This document shows, in pieces, positions 1-10,649 of a stretch of DNA of 64,000 bases. The notes beneath the pieces were generated by a model that was given only the letters and a program-made list of their open reading frames with translations, did no database searches and was not told the DNA's origin. The DNA comes from Gammaproteobacteria bacterium. GTDB lineage: Bacteria; Pseudomonadota; Gammaproteobacteria; Steroidobacterales; Woeseiaceae. Position 1 is the stretch's first letter. Every line of letters starts with the position of its first letter. The stretch is taken from NCBI GenBank assembly GCA_029884455.1, contig JAOUHU010000010.1, forward strand, positions 1-64,000, given 5' to 3'. A program made the translations under genes and the position numbers.

Positions 1-608
1 TTGCGGCCATCCAGGCCCTTGAGTACTGCCGTATCCTCACCGATAACCGCCTCGGGCAGGACAAACGTTTCGCCATAGTGATGGTTGAAGCGCTGTGCGA
101 TATCACGCGCCATCTCGACGTGCTGTTTCTGGTCCTGGCCCACCGGTACCTTGTTCGAGCTGAACATCAGGATGTCGGCAGCCATCAGGATCGGGTAACT
201 GTACAGCGCCATCGTGATGCCCTTGTCCGGGTCCTGGCTGCCGCTATCGACATTTGCCTGTACCGCCGCTTTGTAGGAATGCGCCCTGTTCATCAGGCCT
301 TTCGCGGTCATGCCGGTCAGGATCCAGGTCAGTTCGGGTATTTCCGGAATATCCGATTGACGATAAAAATACGCATGCCCGGTATCCAGCCCAAGCGCCA
401 GCCAGGCGGCAGCGATCTCGAGCGTGGAACGACTGATCTTGTCCGGGTCTTCATTTTTCGCCAGCGAATGATAGTCGGCGAGAAAATAGAAATGCCGCGT
501 TGACCGGTCCTTGCTGGCCACGATGCCGGGCCGAATCGCGCCGACATAGTTGCCGATATGCGGTGTACCCGTTGTTGTTATGCCGGTCAACCAGGTGTCC
601 TTCATCAT
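1..608 (-). CDS. trpS: Tryptophanyl-tRNA synthetase, N-terminal part (cut by window start)
   Basis: Charges tRNA-Trp with tryptophan in the cytoplasm (class Ic synthetase). About 202 residues are visible. The class I signature lies at residues 16-20 (PHIGN), and [11 protein letters not shown] and [16 protein letters not shown] follow as in the Rossmann-fold core. The frame stays open and leaves the window at GLDGRK, exactly where the KMSKS loop should begin, so the gene is truncated by the window and not broken. Two adjacent ATG codons (606-608 and 603-605) are possible starts and no clear ribosome site separates them. It diverges from pepQ with very little space between the two starts. Confidence 0.93.
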   Translation of the reverse strand, partial: MMKDTWLTGITTTGTPHIGNYVGAIRPGIVASKDRSTRHFYFLADYHSLAKNEDPDKISRSTLEIAAAWLALGLDTGHAYFYRQSDIPEIPELTWILTGMTAKGLMNRAHSYKAAVQANVDSGSQDPDKGITMALYSYPILMAADILMFSSNKVPVGQDQKQHVEMARDIAQRFNHHYGETFVLPEAVIGEDTAVLKGLDGR

Positions 609-661
609 GCGGCAATAATGCCTAGATTGCCCGACGAATGAAACACGGTATGATCGTGGCG

Positions 662-2011
662 ATGAACAATGATTATTCGGACCAAAACACAGAACTTGCC
701 GGGCTATACCCGGCACACCTCGACACAGTCAGGCAACGCCACGACCATGCGCTGGATAAAGCCGGCGCGAGCCACGCGGTTATTTTTTCCGGCAGTTCGC
801 GGTATGTGTTCCTCGATGACATGGCCTATACATTCAAGCCAAACGCACATTTTGTCAGCTGGCTGCCTTTGCTCGACCTGCCGTTGTCCTACATCGTCTA
901 TACGCCCGGCGAAGTCCCGCGCCTGATCTATTACCAACCGCGAGATTACTGGCATGTCGTACCAGGAGAACCCGAGGGCTATTGGACCGGGCAGTTCGAC
1001 ATCCGGGTCGTGCACAGTATCGAGGAGGTCGCCGCGCACCTGCCAGGCGACCGACAACGCTGCATTCTTATCGGTGAGATCAATGATGCGGCTCATGCCT
1101 TTGGCATCGATCGCGTCAACCCGACCACGGCGCTCAATATTCTGCACTACGGGCGAGGTATCAAGACCGGGTATGAACTTGCCTGCATGCGCCTGTCGAC
1201 ACGGCGCGCTGTCGCCGGTCACCTTGCGGCCGCCGCAGCATTCCGCGAAGGCAAGGCCGAATTTGACATTCACCGCGCCTATTGCCAGGCGGTGTCGCAT
1301 ACTGACAGTGAACTGCCGTACGGCAATATCATCGCCCTGAACGAGCACAGCGCCGTGCTGCACTACACCCATCTTGATCGCCAGCCGCCGCGGCAGTTGC
1401 GCTCGTTCTTGATCGACGCAGGAGCGCAGGTACATGGTTATGCCGCCGATATCACACGCACCTATGCGCACAAGGACTCGCGTTTTGCCGAGCTGATCGC
1501 CCGCCTGGACGAGTTGCAACTCAGGGTTGTGCAGCGGGTTCAGGCCGGCATCGACTATGTCGAATTACATATCGAAACGCATCGGCTGCTGAGCGAGGTG
1601 CTGGTGGACGCAAAGCTTGCCCGTGGCAGCGCCGAGACCCTGGTCGAGACCGGTGTCACCGCCGCCTTTCTGCCGCACGGCCTTGGGCATCTGCTTGGTA
1701 TCCAGGTGCATGATGTGGGCGGTCATATGCAGGGCGAATCCGGGGCCGTTATTGATCCGCCAAGCGGCCACCCGTATCTGCGCCTGACCCGGGTACTCGA
1801 AGAGAATATGACCTTGACGATTGAGCCAGGCCTTTATGTCATCGACATGCTGCTCGACAAACTGCGCGACACTGCGGCTGAGGACCATGTTCTCTGGGAC
1901 GGTGTCGAGTGGTTACGACCTTTCGGCGGCATTCGTATCGAGGACAATGTACGCGTACTGGCCAACGGCCGTGAGAACCTGACCCGGGACGCGTTCAGCG
2001 CTGCCGCCTGA
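662..2011 (+). CDS. pepQ: Xaa-Pro dipeptidase PepQ
   Basis: Cytoplasmic metallopeptidase (prolidase, M24 pita-bread fold) that cleaves dipeptides with a C-terminal proline. The five metal ligands of the family are present; counted from an ATG at 638 they are Asp260, Asp271, His351, Glu396 and Glu435, in [25 protein letters not shown] and RIEDN. The spacing matches Escherichia coli PepQ. I chose ATG 662 because it gives an N-terminus of the usual length (449 residues); ATG 638 and 650 are alternatives and none has a strong ribosome site. Its 3' end overlaps the convergent dehydrogenase by 17 bases. Confidence 0.93.
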   Translation: MNNDYSDQNTELAGLYPAHLDTVRQRHDHALDKAGASHAVIFSGSSRYVFLDDMAYTFKPNAHFVSWLPLLDLPLSYIVYTPGEVPRLIYYQPRDYWHVVPGEPEGYWTGQFDIRVVHSIEEVAAHLPGDRQRCILIGEINDAAHAFGIDRVNPTTALNILHYGRGIKTGYELACMRLSTRRAVAGHLAAAAAFREGKAEFDIHRAYCQAVSHTDSELPYGNIIALNEHSAVLHYTHLDRQPPRQLRSFLIDAGAQVHGYAADITRTYAHKDSRFAELIARLDELQLRVVQRVQAGIDYVELHIETHRLLSEVLVDAKLARGSAETLVETGVTAAFLPHGLGHLLGIQVHDVGGHMQGESGAVIDPPSGHPYLRLTRVLEENMTLTIEPGLYVIDMLLDKLRDTAAEDHVLWDGVEWLRPFGGIRIEDNVRVLANGRENLTRDAFSAAA

Positions 2012-2807
2012 GACGTGCCTTCACGTTGGCCCCGCGCCGCTCCAGCATCGGTCGCATCGCCTTCGCCAGCCATGGCATCAGGTAACTTACCGTGGTCAGC
2101 ACGCCGCTGATCCGGGGCATCGCCACTTCACGCTGAGTGTTACCGCATAGATCGAGGATGACCTGCGCCACTTCGGTGGCGGTGCTGATCGGCTGCGAAA
2201 AAGTGAGATCCGAGGTGTTGTCAATATTGGCCATGATGAAGCCGGTGTCGATCGGCCCCGGCGACACAATCGCAAGCTTGATGTTCTTGCCGGCCAATTC
2301 CTCGGCCAGCGAGTAGGTCAGTGATCGCAATCCCGCCTTGCTCGCTGCATAGGCAGCACTGTTTGGCACCGGCGTTCGTCCAGCTAGCGAGCCGACATTG
2401 ATGATTGCGCCGCCACCCGCTTCGTACAGGTACGGCAAGGCCGTACGCGTGAGGAAGATCGGCGCCCTCAGGTTGACATCAATGATCTTTGCCAGTTCGG
2501 CCGCATCCACGGAGTCAAACGCACCACGTTTATGATAGCCGGCGTTATTGACTAGAATATCGATTCTGCCGAATTCGTAATTGGTTTTCTTGCACAGGTC
2601 GACGCAGGCATCAGCGTCCGACACATCCATGGCGCAAATTTTGACCTTGGTTTTATCGCGTAGCTCAGTGGCTATGGCTTCGAGATTCTTCTTGCTGCGT
2701 GCCGCCAGCATGAGGTTTGCGCCGGCCTCGGCAAACAATCTCGCTGTTGCTGCTCCGACACCTTCCGAGCCACCTGTGATGATGACGGTCTTCTCTTTAA
2801 AGATCAT
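1995..2807 (-). CDS. Short-chain dehydrogenase/reductase (SDR), substrate unknown
   Basis: A 270-residue classical SDR. The dinucleotide-binding motif TGGSEGVG is at residues 11-18, NNAG at 87-90, and the catalytic Ser140, Tyr153 and Lys157 are in place (YAASK). A C-terminal extension rich in basic residues and a hydrophobic stretch (VSYLMPWLAKAMRP) resemble SDRs of lipid or sphingoid-base metabolism such as 3-ketodihydrosphingosine reductases, but this is only a resemblance. It starts 14 bases after the small gene at 2822-3181, so the two are probably co-transcribed. Confidence 0.85.
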   Translation of the reverse strand: MIFKEKTVIITGGSEGVGAATARLFAEAGANLMLAARSKKNLEAIATELRDKTKVKICAMDVSDADACVDLCKKTNYEFGRIDILVNNAGYHKRGAFDSVDAAELAKIIDVNLRAPIFLTRTALPYLYEAGGGAIINVGSLAGRTPVPNSAAYAASKAGLRSLTYSLAEELAGKNIKLAIVSPGPIDTGFIMANIDNTSDLTFSQPISTATEVAQVILDLCGNTQREVAMPRISGVLTTVSYLMPWLAKAMRPMLERRGANVKARLRRQR

Positions 2808-2821
2808 GGGTCGATCTTAAC

Positions 2822-3181
2822 TTAGAAGCCGAAATAACCCTTTATTTTCTTCCACAGTGAGGGTTCCCAGCCATACACGTCGAGGTGCTCGGGATCAAGA
2901 GCGACCACCGGCATGGTTGTATCGGGTCGCCGCTCGGCGAAGGCTGCCGCGTCCTCAGGGCGCAACTCGTACCTGCCCTTGCGGCTTTCGTTGGCGGCCG
3001 TCAGGCCATCCACTTCGAGACTCAGGTACGGCAGAACACCGTCGTCGACAATATCTTCAAGGAACACAGCATCCGGGTCGAAAGCTTCCTTCGACAGGAT
3101 GATGCAATCGTCAAATGACTTGTGACTGCTAATGGCACTGCCCCGGCAATTTCCAGGTTTCAGCCTAGTGCGCCATGGCAC
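2822..3181 (-). CDS. Small protein of unknown function
   Basis: Open frame of up to 119 codons from a GTG at 3181. I do not recognise the family. The product is acidic (many Asp and Glu), lacks a signal peptide or membrane helix, and ends in an amphipathic basic-aromatic tail (SLWKKIKGYFGF). There is no ATG near the 5' end and no convincing ribosome site, so the true start may differ or the gene may be the remnant of a longer one. It ends 14 bases before the SDR gene on the same strand, which favours a shared transcript. Confidence 0.5.
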   Translation of the reverse strand: MPWRTRLKPGNCRGSAISSHKSFDDCIILSKEAFDPDAVFLEDIVDDGVLPYLSLEVDGLTAANESRKGRYELRPEDAAAFAERRPDTTMPVVALDPEHLDVYGWEPSLWKKIKGYFGF

Positions 3182-3238
3182 TTGATGCTGTGACTATGCT
3201 CACAAGAAACAATATTTATTTTCCCCCTATCTTTCAGC

Positions 3239-3260
3239 TTCTTAACCATAATCTTAAGAA
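3239..3260. promoter_or_regulatory. Inverted repeat, candidate operator upstream of the RND pump
   Basis: A perfect 7-base inverted repeat, TTCTTAA, eight bases, TTAAGAA, lies in the AT-rich gap between the divergent small gene (start 3181) and the pump adaptor (start 3344). Its size suits a dimeric repressor such as a TetR-type protein, but no regulator gene is adjacent. A second stem (GGCCGCC at 3272-3278 with GGCGGCC at 3299-3305) follows in the predicted 5' leader. Confidence 0.35.
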
Positions 3261-3343
3261 ATATTCATGAAGGCCGCCGCGCGATTCGAATAAACTGGGG
3301 CGGCCGCCTCGCCATGCAGGCGACTGATCACCCCAGGAACTTC

Positions 3344-4408
3344 ATGTTGACGCCTCGATTATCGATCGCCCCAATCCTGTTGCTGTTTGTTCTCGGTGCC
3401 TGCAGCGAGCCGCCGGCTGAATCGCGCGGCGGCCTGGGGCGTGCCACCAACGTCGCTACGGAAATCATTGAATATCGGCCGATGGTCGATACGATTCAGG
3501 CGCTCGGCACGGCCGGCGCGAACGAATCCATCGAAATACGGCCGCGTATTTCCAGCCTCGTGGAACGCATCACCTTTGTCGAGGGTCAGCTGGTCGACGC
3601 GGGTGACCTCCTGGTCGAACTCGAAAACAGCGAAATCGTAGCAGGCCTGAGTGTTGCCGAAGCCGCGCTGTCGGAAAGCCGCAGCCTGTATGAACGCAGC
3701 AAGTCGCTCGCCAGCACGCAGGCAATTTCTGCGGCGAATCTTGAACAGCTGCTGGCCCAGGTCCAGGTCAACCAGGCACAGGTCGAGGCGGCGCGCGCCC
3801 GCCTGGACAGTACCGTCATTCGCGCCCCGTTTTCCGGACGCATGGGCCTGCGCAGGGTCAGCCCAGGCAGCTACGTTACCAACACATCCATCATTACGAC
3901 GCTGGATGACGTGAGCCGGATCAAGCTTGATTTCTCGGTACCGGAGGCGTTTTTGACCGTGCTCGGCGAGGGCATGAATATCGTGGCGAGCAGCCTGGTC
4001 TACCCGGACCGTATCTTTGCCGGCCGGATCAGCAGCATTGATACGCGTGTTGATCCGGTCACCCGGGCAGTACTGGTGCGTGCGATTATCCCGAACGATG
4101 ACGGCCTGCTTAAGCCTGGCATGTTCATGTCAGTGGACCTGCAGCGTAATCGGGGCGACGTGTTGCTTGCGCCGGAACAGGCAATCGTGCCCGAGGGCAC
4201 GCAGCAGTTTGTCTACGTGGTCAATGACGGTGTGGTGGAAAAACGCGAAGTTCTGCTCGGGCGTCGCATCCCGGGCTTCGTCGCAGTCGACGACGGTCTG
4301 GTGGCGGGCGAAGCCGTGGTGACCGAGGGCACGGATAAGGTTCGCGATGGTTCCCTGGTGGCAGTTGCAGGACGAGCCGTGCTGGAACAACAAACATTGC
4401 AGCAATAA
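3344..4408 (+). CDS. RND efflux periplasmic adaptor (membrane-fusion) lipoprotein
   Basis: Periplasmic adaptor that joins an RND pump to an outer-membrane channel. Start 3344 is preceded by AGGAA four bases upstream and yields a lipoprotein signal ending in the lipobox LGAC; an upstream ATG at 3314 would bury that signal. The order is barrel-sandwich half (IEIRPRISSLVERITFVEGQ), a short alpha hairpin rich in Ala, Gln and Leu, the second lipoyl half (RAPFSGRMGLRRVSPGSYV), then the beta-barrel and membrane-proximal domains. Its 354 residues are typical of the HlyD/MexA type. The transporter gene follows after 16 bases. Confidence 0.92.
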   Translation: MLTPRLSIAPILLLFVLGACSEPPAESRGGLGRATNVATEIIEYRPMVDTIQALGTAGANESIEIRPRISSLVERITFVEGQLVDAGDLLVELENSEIVAGLSVAEAALSESRSLYERSKSLASTQAISAANLEQLLAQVQVNQAQVEAARARLDSTVIRAPFSGRMGLRRVSPGSYVTNTSIITTLDDVSRIKLDFSVPEAFLTVLGEGMNIVASSLVYPDRIFAGRISSIDTRVDPVTRAVLVRAIIPNDDGLLKPGMFMSVDLQRNRGDVLLAPEQAIVPEGTQQFVYVVNDGVVEKREVLLGRRIPGFVAVDDGLVAGEAVVTEGTDKVRDGSLVAVAGRAVLEQQTLQQ

Positions 4409-4424
4409 GGGTGGCGCAAATAGC

Positions 4425-7400
4425 ATGCTGATATCTGACGTTTCGGTTCGACGGCCCGTTTTTGCTGCTGTTATCTCGCTGATCCTGGTGATTATCGGGG
4501 TCATGTCCGTTACCAGTATGACCATTCGCGAATACCCGGCTGTCGAGCGACCGGTAGTTTCCATATCCACCAGTTATCGCGGCGCCGCTTCTGACATCGT
4601 CGAGCGACGAGTCACACAAATACTTGAAGACCAGCTCTCCGGCATTTCAGGAATTACCAAGATTTCCTCTTCGAGCTTTGACGAACGCTCCACGATAAAT
4701 CTCGAGTTTTCCGCCGACGTGGACGTCGATGCGGCCGCGAATGACGTACGCGACCGAGTCTCGCGCATTCAGGGCGCGTTGCCGAATGAGGCTGATCCAC
4801 CGCGCATTGCCAAGCAGAACTCGTCCTCGGAAATGACCATGTCGATCAATGTGTCGAGCACGCGGCGATCAATCATGGAAGTCTCCGACTTCGCCGAGCG
4901 CTATATTGTTGATGCATTGTCGACCGTCGAGGGTGTCGCCCAGATTCGCGGCAGCGGTCAGCGACGCCCGGCGATGCGAATCTGGGTTGATCCGAAACGC
5001 CTGGCTGCACGTGGCCTGACCGTCGGCGACATAGAAGATGCATTGCGCCGCGAGAACGTGCAGATCCCGGCCGGCCGCCTGGAGTCCAGCGCGCGCGAAT
5101 TTACGCTGCGTACCAACACAGGCTTCGAATCAGAGGACGATTTTCGGCGCCTGGTATTGCGTGAAGGCAGCGACAACTACCTGATTCGCCTCGGTGAAGT
5201 AGCTGACATCGAAATTGCACCGGAAGATATTCGCAGCTACTCGGCTACCGATGGTGTGACCGGAATGAGCCTTGGCATTATTCCGCAGGCGCAGGCCAAT
5301 TTGCTGCGCGTCAACCGCCTGGTTGAGCAGCGCATTGAGGAATTGCAGGCGTCATTGCCTGACGATATCGACCTGTCCGTGAATCTGGATAATTCGATCT
5401 TTATCCGGGCGTCGCTCTATGAAGTGGCGAAAGCGCTTGGCCTCGCGATGCTATTGGTACTTATTGTGATCTACGCATTTCTGGGCACATTCAGGGCGAC
5501 CATCATTCCAGCCGTTACGATTCCGATATCGATCATTGCTGCGTTTATTGTCATGGCCGCGCTCGGTTTTTCGATAAATACACTGTCATTGCTGGGCTTC
5601 GTGCTGGCTATCGGACTCGTGGTCGACGATGCGATCGTGGTGCTCGAAAATATCGTGCGCCGCATTGAGGGCGGTGAACCGACACTGCTGGCAGCGATCA
5701 ACGGCAGCCGCGAAATCGGCTTCGCAGTTATCGCGACCACGCTCGTTCTGGTCGCCGTCATCCTGCCGGTGTCGTTTATGCCCGGTAATATCGGGCTGAT
5801 CTTCGGCGAATTCGGCATTTCCCTTGCGGCTGCAGTGATTTTTTCCAGCCTCGTTGCCCTGACGCTGGTGCCGATGCTGACCTCGAAAATGTTTGCCGAG
5901 AATCGCCTGCATCGTGGCTATGTCGCACGCTGGCTCGACAGGATGTATGGCAAGTTGTCGAATGTCTACGAAAAGATGATGCGCCGCTCGATCCGGCACC
6001 CGGTCATCATTCTCGCTTCGGCAATCCTTATTTTCCTCGCCAGCCTTAGCATGCTTGACATCCTGCCTGTTGAATACATGCCGCGTGAAGACCGCGGCAT
6101 GGTGCGAATGTCGATAACGGCGCCGGACGGCGCCAGTCTCGACTACACACTTGGCTATCTGAAACAGGCTGAAGCCATCGCACTCAAGGACACGGAAGGC
6201 GGTGAAGTATTGCGCGTACTGAGTCGCAGCGGCAGCTTCGGTGGCGGCGCTGACGTGAATTCAGGCATGGTGTTCGCGCCACTAGCACCCTGGTCGGAAC
6301 GCGAGCGGTCTGCACAGGAGATTGCGGACGGCTGGAATCGGCAGCTGGCGACGCTGCCCGGGGTGCGCGGTTTCGCGATGTCTCCGGGGTCTTTCAGCCT
6401 CGGCCAGAGTAGTCGTCCGTTGGCGATTGTCCTTGGCGGCACAAGTTATGAAACGCTCGCCGAATGGCGCGATATTGTTATTCGCGAGGCGGAGGCCAAT
6501 CCGGGACTGTCAAATATCGAGTCCGATTACAAGGAACGCAAACCGAAGATTGATGTGCGTATCGACCGTGACCGTGCCGCCGACCTGGGCGTATCGCTGA
6601 CCAACATCGGTCGTACCCTCGAAACGATACTCGGCTCGCGAATAGTCACCACCTATGTAAAAGATGGCGAGGAGTTTAACGTTATTCTGCAAGGCAGCGA
6701 CGACCGGCGGCGCACACCGAGCGATCTGGAAAGCATATACGTGCGTTCCGAGCGCTCGGGCCAGTTGATTCCGATGGCCAACCTGGTGCAGCTCGTTGAA
6801 ATTGCCGGCCCTGTCGATTTGCGCAGGTTCGATCGCCAGCGCTCGATCACGATTTCTGCGTCACTGGCCAATGGCTATTCACTTGGCGAGGCGATTGCAG
6901 CCTTTGAGACGATTGTCGCGGAGAAGTTGCCTCCGGACGCGCAACTGAATTATGACGGTGAATCACGCGACTTCAAAAACACCGGAAATTCGATTTACAT
7001 CACGTTCGCATTGTCGATGGTGATCGCCTACCTCGTACTGGCGGCGCAATTTGAAAGCTTCCGGCACCCGCTGATTATCATGACAACCGTGCCGCTGGCG
7101 ATAGCCGGAGCGATATTCGGGCTCGTCATATTCGGCTCAACCTTGAATATCTACAGCCAGATCGGCGCCATCATGCTGATAGGACTTGCCGCCAAAAACG
7201 GCATCCTGATTGTCGAATTCGCAAACCAGCTTCGCGACCGCGGTATGGAATTTCGCGAAGCCGTGATTCAGTCGTCCAAGATACGCCTGCGACCCGTGCT
7301 CATGACCAGCATGTGCACTGCCTTTGGTGCGATCCCGTTGCTGCTGGCTACCGGCGCCGGGGCCCTGTCGCGGCAATCGATCGGAGCGGTGGTATTTTTT

Positions 7401-7556
7401 GGCGTGACCTGCTCGGTGCTGCTGACACTCCTGGTGGTGCCAACCGTTTATGTACTGGTTGCGAAAAACACGAAGCCGCCGGAGTACGTATCGCGCCTGA
7501 TTGACAAACTGACAGCGGCTGCGTCGACCGCGCAGAAAAGCGGTGCTGGTAGCTAG
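4425..7556 (+). CDS. RND (HAE1-type) efflux transporter permease
   Basis: Inner-membrane proton-driven drug or solute exporter of 1043 residues, the usual length. I chose ATG 4425 ([18 protein letters not shown]), which begins at the conserved first helix; an upstream ATG at 4347 would overlap the adaptor. TM4 carries the proton-relay pair in [14 protein letters not shown], and the second half repeats the fold with [14 protein letters not shown]. It resembles the group whose N-terminus reads [12 protein letters not shown], close to multidrug/solvent RND pumps. No outer-membrane channel gene lies nearby, so a TolC-like protein from elsewhere is presumably shared. The stop codon overlaps that of rplQ on the other strand. 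Confidence 0.94.
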   Translation: MLISDVSVRRPVFAAVISLILVIIGVMSVTSMTIREYPAVERPVVSISTSYRGAASDIVERRVTQILEDQLSGISGITKISSSSFDERSTINLEFSADVDVDAAANDVRDRVSRIQGALPNEADPPRIAKQNSSSEMTMSINVSSTRRSIMEVSDFAERYIVDALSTVEGVAQIRGSGQRRPAMRIWVDPKRLAARGLTVGDIEDALRRENVQIPAGRLESSAREFTLRTNTGFESEDDFRRLVLREGSDNYLIRLGEVADIEIAPEDIRSYSATDGVTGMSLGIIPQAQANLLRVNRLVEQRIEELQASLPDDIDLSVNLDNSIFIRASLYEVAKALGLAMLLVLIVIYAFLGTFRATIIPAVTIPISIIAAFIVMAALGFSINTLSLLGFVLAIGLVVDDAIVVLENIVRRIEGGEPTLLAAINGSREIGFAVIATTLVLVAVILPVSFMPGNIGLIFGEFGISLAAAVIFSSLVALTLVPMLTSKMFAENRLHRGYVARWLDRMYGKLSNVYEKMMRRSIRHPVIILASAILIFLASLSMLDILPVEYMPREDRGMVRMSITAPDGASLDYTLGYLKQAEAIALKDTEGGEVLRVLSRSGSFGGGADVNSGMVFAPLAPWSERERSAQEIADGWNRQLATLPGVRGFAMSPGSFSLGQSSRPLAIVLGGTSYETLAEWRDIVIREAEANPGLSNIESDYKERKPKIDVRIDRDRAADLGVSLTNIGRTLETILGSRIVTTYVKDGEEFNVILQGSDDRRRTPSDLESIYVRSERSGQLIPMANLVQLVEIAGPVDLRRFDRQRSITISASLANGYSLGEAIAAFETIVAEKLPPDAQLNYDGESRDFKNTGNSIYITFALSMVIAYLVLAAQFESFRHPLIIMTTVPLAIAGAIFGLVIFGSTLNIYSQIGAIMLIGLAAKNGILIVEFANQLRDRGMEFREAVIQSSKIRLRPVLMTSMCTAFGAIPLLLATGAGALSRQSIGAVVFFGVTCSVLLTLLVVPTVYVLVAKNTKPPEYVSRLIDKLTAAASTAQKSGAGS

Positions 7557-7936
7557 GCTTCCGCGCTTTCCGCTGTTGCAGCTTTATCGGTCAGCATAAT
7601 AATCGCCATCGGCGCGGCGTCACCCGGACGCGGCCCGGTCTTGAGAATACGCAGGTACCCGCCTGGACGCGTCTTGAAGCGCGGGCCGAGATCGGTAAAC
7701 AGCTTGCCGACCACTTCCTTGTCGCGCAGGCGATCAAACGCCAGCCGACGATTCGCAACACTATCTACTTTGGCAAGCGTAATCAGTGGCTCGACGACGC
7801 GGCGCAATTCCTTCGCCTTCGGCAGCGTGGTCCGAATCGTTTCATGCCTCAGTATCGACGCGGCCATGTTGCGATACATGGCTTTTCGATGAGAGCTGTT
7901 GCGGCCCAGACGGCGGCCGGAATTTCTATGGCGCAT
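7553..7936 (-). CDS. rplQ: 50S ribosomal protein L17
   Basis: Large-subunit protein near the exit tunnel. The 127-residue product opens with [20 protein letters not shown] and has the conserved [13 protein letters not shown] and [13 protein letters not shown] segments. It is the last gene of the alpha operon and of the whole ribosomal supercluster. Its stop codon shares bases with the stop of the convergent RND gene (both TAG within CTAG), so no intergenic terminator exists here. It is separated from rpoA by a palindromic repeat. Confidence 0.97.
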   Translation of the reverse strand: MRHRNSGRRLGRNSSHRKAMYRNMAASILRHETIRTTLPKAKELRRVVEPLITLAKVDSVANRRLAFDRLRDKEVVGKLFTDLGPRFKTRPGGYLRILKTGPRPGDAAPMAIIMLTDKAATAESAEA

Positions 7937-7958
7937 TTTTCTTACCCTTGTTCAATCG

Positions 7959-7993
7959 GGGTCAGACCCTTTTCTCCGCTAAGGGTCTGACCC
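7959..7993. repeat. REP-like palindromic repeat, copy 1 (rpoA-rplQ gap)
   Basis: A perfect 13-base stem, GGGTCAGACCCTT (7959-7971) with AAGGGTCTGACCC (7981-7993), around a 9-base loop. The core GGGTCAGA...TCTGACCC recurs at 21573-21609 and 36943-37009, always between ribosomal-supercluster genes. It fills most of the 65-base gap between rpoA and rplQ. It could act as an mRNA-stabilising stem, but its spread suggests a dispersed REP element. Confidence 0.75.
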
Positions 7994-8001
7994 TGGTACT
8001 G

Positions 8002-9003
8002 TTAGAGGCCCAACTCGTGTTCCGGACGCAGGCTGGCAGGCGGCCAATTCTCGAGGCGCATACCCAGACCGAGGCCATGCCCTTCGAGGACCTCCTTGAT
8101 CTCAGTCAGAGACTTCTTGCCAAGGTTCGGTGTGCGCAGTAACTCAACCTCTGTGCGCTGCACGAGATCCCCGATGTACATGATGTTCTCAGCCTTGAGG
8201 CAGTTTGCAGAACGTACTGTAAGTTCAAGCTCATCCACCGGCCGCAGCAGAATCGGATCAACCTGGCTCTCGGCCTGCATTTGCGTGCCATCTTCCTGGC
8301 CCTGCAGGTCGACGAATACCGACAACTGGTCTTTCAGAATGCTGCCGGCGCGTCGAATCGCTTCCTCCGGATCTATGGTACCGTCGGTTTCGATTTCGAT
8401 GATGAGTTTGTCGAGGTCGGTGCGCTGTTCAACGCGCGCCGCTTCGACGTTATAAGTCACACGCTGCACAGGGCTGAACGACGCATCCAGCTGCAAACGC
8501 CCGATCGGTCCTGACTGCTCCTCAAAAGTCGGCCGCTGGGTTGCCGCACGGTAACCGCGACCCCGCTCCACCTTGAGGATCATATTCAACTCACCAACCT
8601 TGGTCAGGTTAGCGATGACAAGCTCCGGATTCATGATCTCGACGTCATGGTCGAGCTGAATATCGGCACCGGTCACCGTACCGGGCCCGCGTTTCGAAAT
8701 TCGCAGCTCGGCAGAATCGCGGGAGTGCATGCGCACGGCCACTTGCTTCAGGTTCAGCAGGATGTCGACGACATCCTCCTGCACACCCTCGATGCTGGTG
8801 TATTCGTGCAGCACGCCTTCGATCTCCACTTCCGTAATTGCGGCGCCGGGCATCGAAGACAACAAAATGCGACGCAATGCGTTGCCGAGCGTATGGCCAA
8901 AACCACGCTCGAATGGCTCGATAACTACCTTGGCGAGATGATTCGTAACCGGCGTTACTTTCACGACGCGCGGTTTCAGAAATTCGTGTACAGATTCCTG
9001 CAT
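8002..9003 (-). CDS. rpoA: RNA polymerase subunit alpha
   Basis: Scaffold of the core polymerase. The 333-residue protein has the alpha-NTD dimerisation region ([20 protein letters not shown], then [20 protein letters not shown]) and the alpha-CTD with the UP-element/activator-binding helices ([20 protein letters not shown] and [19 protein letters not shown]). It sits in the usual alpha-operon place between rpsD and rplQ. Confidence 0.98.
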   Translation of the reverse strand: MQESVHEFLKPRVVKVTPVTNHLAKVVIEPFERGFGHTLGNALRRILLSSMPGAAITEVEIEGVLHEYTSIEGVQEDVVDILLNLKQVAVRMHSRDSAELRISKRGPGTVTGADIQLDHDVEIMNPELVIANLTKVGELNMILKVERGRGYRAATQRPTFEEQSGPIGRLQLDASFSPVQRVTYNVEAARVEQRTDLDKLIIEIETDGTIDPEEAIRRAGSILKDQLSVFVDLQGQEDGTQMQAESQVDPILLRPVDELELTVRSANCLKAENIMYIGDLVQRTEVELLRTPNLGKKSLTEIKEVLEGHGLGLGMRLENWPPASLRPEHELGL

Positions 9004-9021
9004 AAGTAAGTTCCTTCCTGA

Positions 9022-9642
9022 CTACTTGGAGTACAGTTCGACGACGAGGTTTTCGTTGATATCGGGGAGAATGTCTTCCCGATCAGGCAACGATTTGAGA
9101 ATGCCCGCCATCTTCTTCGTGTCGACATCCACCCAATCGGGGAGGCCGACCTGGCCTGCAATCTCCAACGCACTTTGAATGCGAAGTTGCTTGCGGGCCT
9201 TTTCACGAATGCCGATTGAATCGCCTGCCTTAACCTGGGCAGACGGAATATTTACGATCTTGCCGTTGATCTCGACACTCTTATGGCTGACGAGCTGCCG
9301 TGCCTCAGCTCGCGTAACGGCGAAGCCCATCCGATACACAACGTTGTCGAGGCGTCCTTCGAGCAGACGCAGCAGGTTGTCACCGGTCGAGCCCTTTAAC
9401 TGAGAGGCGCGCTTGTAGTAGCCGCGGAACTGGCGCTCAAGCACACCGTACATGCGACGCAGCTTCTGCTTCTCACGCAGCTGCACGCCATAGTCCGATA
9501 GCCGTGGGCGACGCTCACTGGCACCACCTGGCGGCACTTCCAGCTTGCACTTCGACTCGAGCGGCCTGACACCGCTCTTGAGAAACAGATCCGTGCCCTC
9601 GCGGCGCGACAGTTTGCACTTTGGTCCTAAATATCTTGCCAT
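9022..9642 (-). CDS. rpsD: 30S ribosomal protein S4
   Basis: Primary 16S rRNA binder that nucleates 30S assembly. The 206-residue protein starts [20 protein letters not shown] and carries an S4 RNA-binding domain ([20 protein letters not shown], then [18 protein letters not shown]). In E. coli S4 also represses the alpha operon by binding its leader; the gap upstream of rpsM here is too short for me to recognise that pseudoknot. Confidence 0.97.
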   Translation of the reverse strand: MARYLGPKCKLSRREGTDLFLKSGVRPLESKCKLEVPPGGASERRPRLSDYGVQLREKQKLRRMYGVLERQFRGYYKRASQLKGSTGDNLLRLLEGRLDNVVYRMGFAVTRAEARQLVSHKSVEINGKIVNIPSAQVKAGDSIGIREKARKQLRIQSALEIAGQVGLPDWVDVDTKKMAGILKSLPDREDILPDINENLVVELYSK

Positions 9643-9653
9643 TACTTAAGCCT

Positions 9654-10034
9654 CTATACCCGTCGCTTCTTGGACGGGCGACAGCCGTTATGAGGAATTG
9701 GTGTTACGTCCTCAATGTTTTGAATACGAAATCCCAGTGCGTTCAAAGCTCGCACGGCGGACTCGCGACCTGGGCCCGGCCCAAGCACACGTACATCCAG
9801 ATTTTTCACGCCGAAATCAAGTGCGACCCGGCCTGCTTTTTCGGAAGCTACCTGTGCCGCAAACGGCGTCGATTTGCGCGAACCGCGAAATCCACAGCCG
9901 CCCGAGGTCGCCCACGAAAGCGCGTTGCCCTGTCGATCCGTGATCGTGATGATGGTGTTATTGAAGGAAGCATGAATGTGCGCAATCGCATCAACTACGT
10001 GCTTTTTGACCTTCTTTTTCTTTACTTCTGCCAT
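9654..10034 (-). CDS. rpsK: 30S ribosomal protein S11
   Basis: Platform protein of the 30S subunit that contacts mRNA near the E site. Its 126 residues include the conserved [34 protein letters not shown] and the C-terminal [12 protein letters not shown]. Eleven bases separate it from rpsD downstream. Confidence 0.97.
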   Translation of the reverse strand: MAEVKKKKVKKHVVDAIAHIHASFNNTIITITDRQGNALSWATSGGCGFRGSRKSTPFAAQVASEKAGRVALDFGVKNLDVRVLGPGPGRESAVRALNALGFRIQNIEDVTPIPHNGCRPSKKRRV

Positions 10035-10101
10035 GTCTACTCAGTCTCTATGATTTCCGGTGGCAGCCCGTAAAAGGCGGCCGTGCCGGCGATGCAAAAA
10101 A

Positions 10102-10458
10102 TTACCGCTTGATCGGACGTCGCGGACCTTTGCGCGTGCGTGCATTGGTACGCGTACGTTGCCCACGCAACGGCAAGCCACGCCGATGCCGGATGCCACG
10201 ATACGTACCAAGGTCCATCAGGCGCTTGATATTCATGGAAATCTCGCGCCGCAGGTCACCTTCAACTTCGACCTTCGCGATTTCCGCGCGCAGGTTCGCT
10301 ACTTCCGGTTCTGCGAGATCCTTGACCTTGGTATCCGGAGCAACGCCAGCCGCTTCGCAAATTTTCCTCGCGCGTGAGCGACCAATGCCATAGATCGACG
10401 TCAAGCCGATTACGACATGCTTGTTCAACGGAATATTTATGCCTGCTATACGTGCCAC
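10102..10458 (-). CDS. rpsM: 30S ribosomal protein S13
   Basis: Head protein of the 30S subunit that forms intersubunit bridges with L5 and contacts the P-site tRNA. Its 118 residues begin [20 protein letters not shown] and end in the basic tail [12 protein letters not shown]; the helix-two-turn-helix motif [18 protein letters not shown] is present. It is the first gene of the alpha operon proper, 48 bases after rpmJ. Confidence 0.97.
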   Translation of the reverse strand: MARIAGINIPLNKHVVIGLTSIYGIGRSRARKICEAAGVAPDTKVKDLAEPEVANLRAEIAKVEVEGDLRREISMNIKRLMDLGTYRGIRHRRGLPLRGQRTRTNARTRKGPRRPIKR

Positions 10459-10506
10459 TGATATTTCCTCGATTCGAACCCGGCGCCCCTACGACACCCT
10501 TACGTA

Positions 10507-10620
10507 TTAACCCTGACGCTGCTTGTGGCGCGCGTCAGTACAGATCACCCGTACAACCCGGTTGCGACGGATAATTTTGCAATTTCTGCAGATCTTTCTA
10601 ACTGATGCTCTTACTTTCAT
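10507..10620 (-). CDS. rpmJ: 50S ribosomal protein L36 (zinc-binding form)
   Basis: A 37-codon gene between secY and rpsM, starting at ATG 10618-10620 and ending at TAA 10507-10509. The protein starts [15 protein letters not shown] and has zinc ligands Cys11, Cys14, Cys27 and His32, which mark the zinc-containing (C+) paralogue. This is the normal position of rpmJ at the end of the spc operon. Confidence 0.96.
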   Translation of the reverse strand: MKVRASVRKICRNCKIIRRNRVVRVICTDARHKQRQG

Positions 10621-10649
10621 GAGCTTGCTCCGTAATCCGCTGGTTTCAA

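Noticed and set aside
704..1519. A long minus-strand frame opposite pepQ
   Set aside because: pepQ has all catalytic residues in the plus frame; the minus frame has no motif and lies wholly within it.
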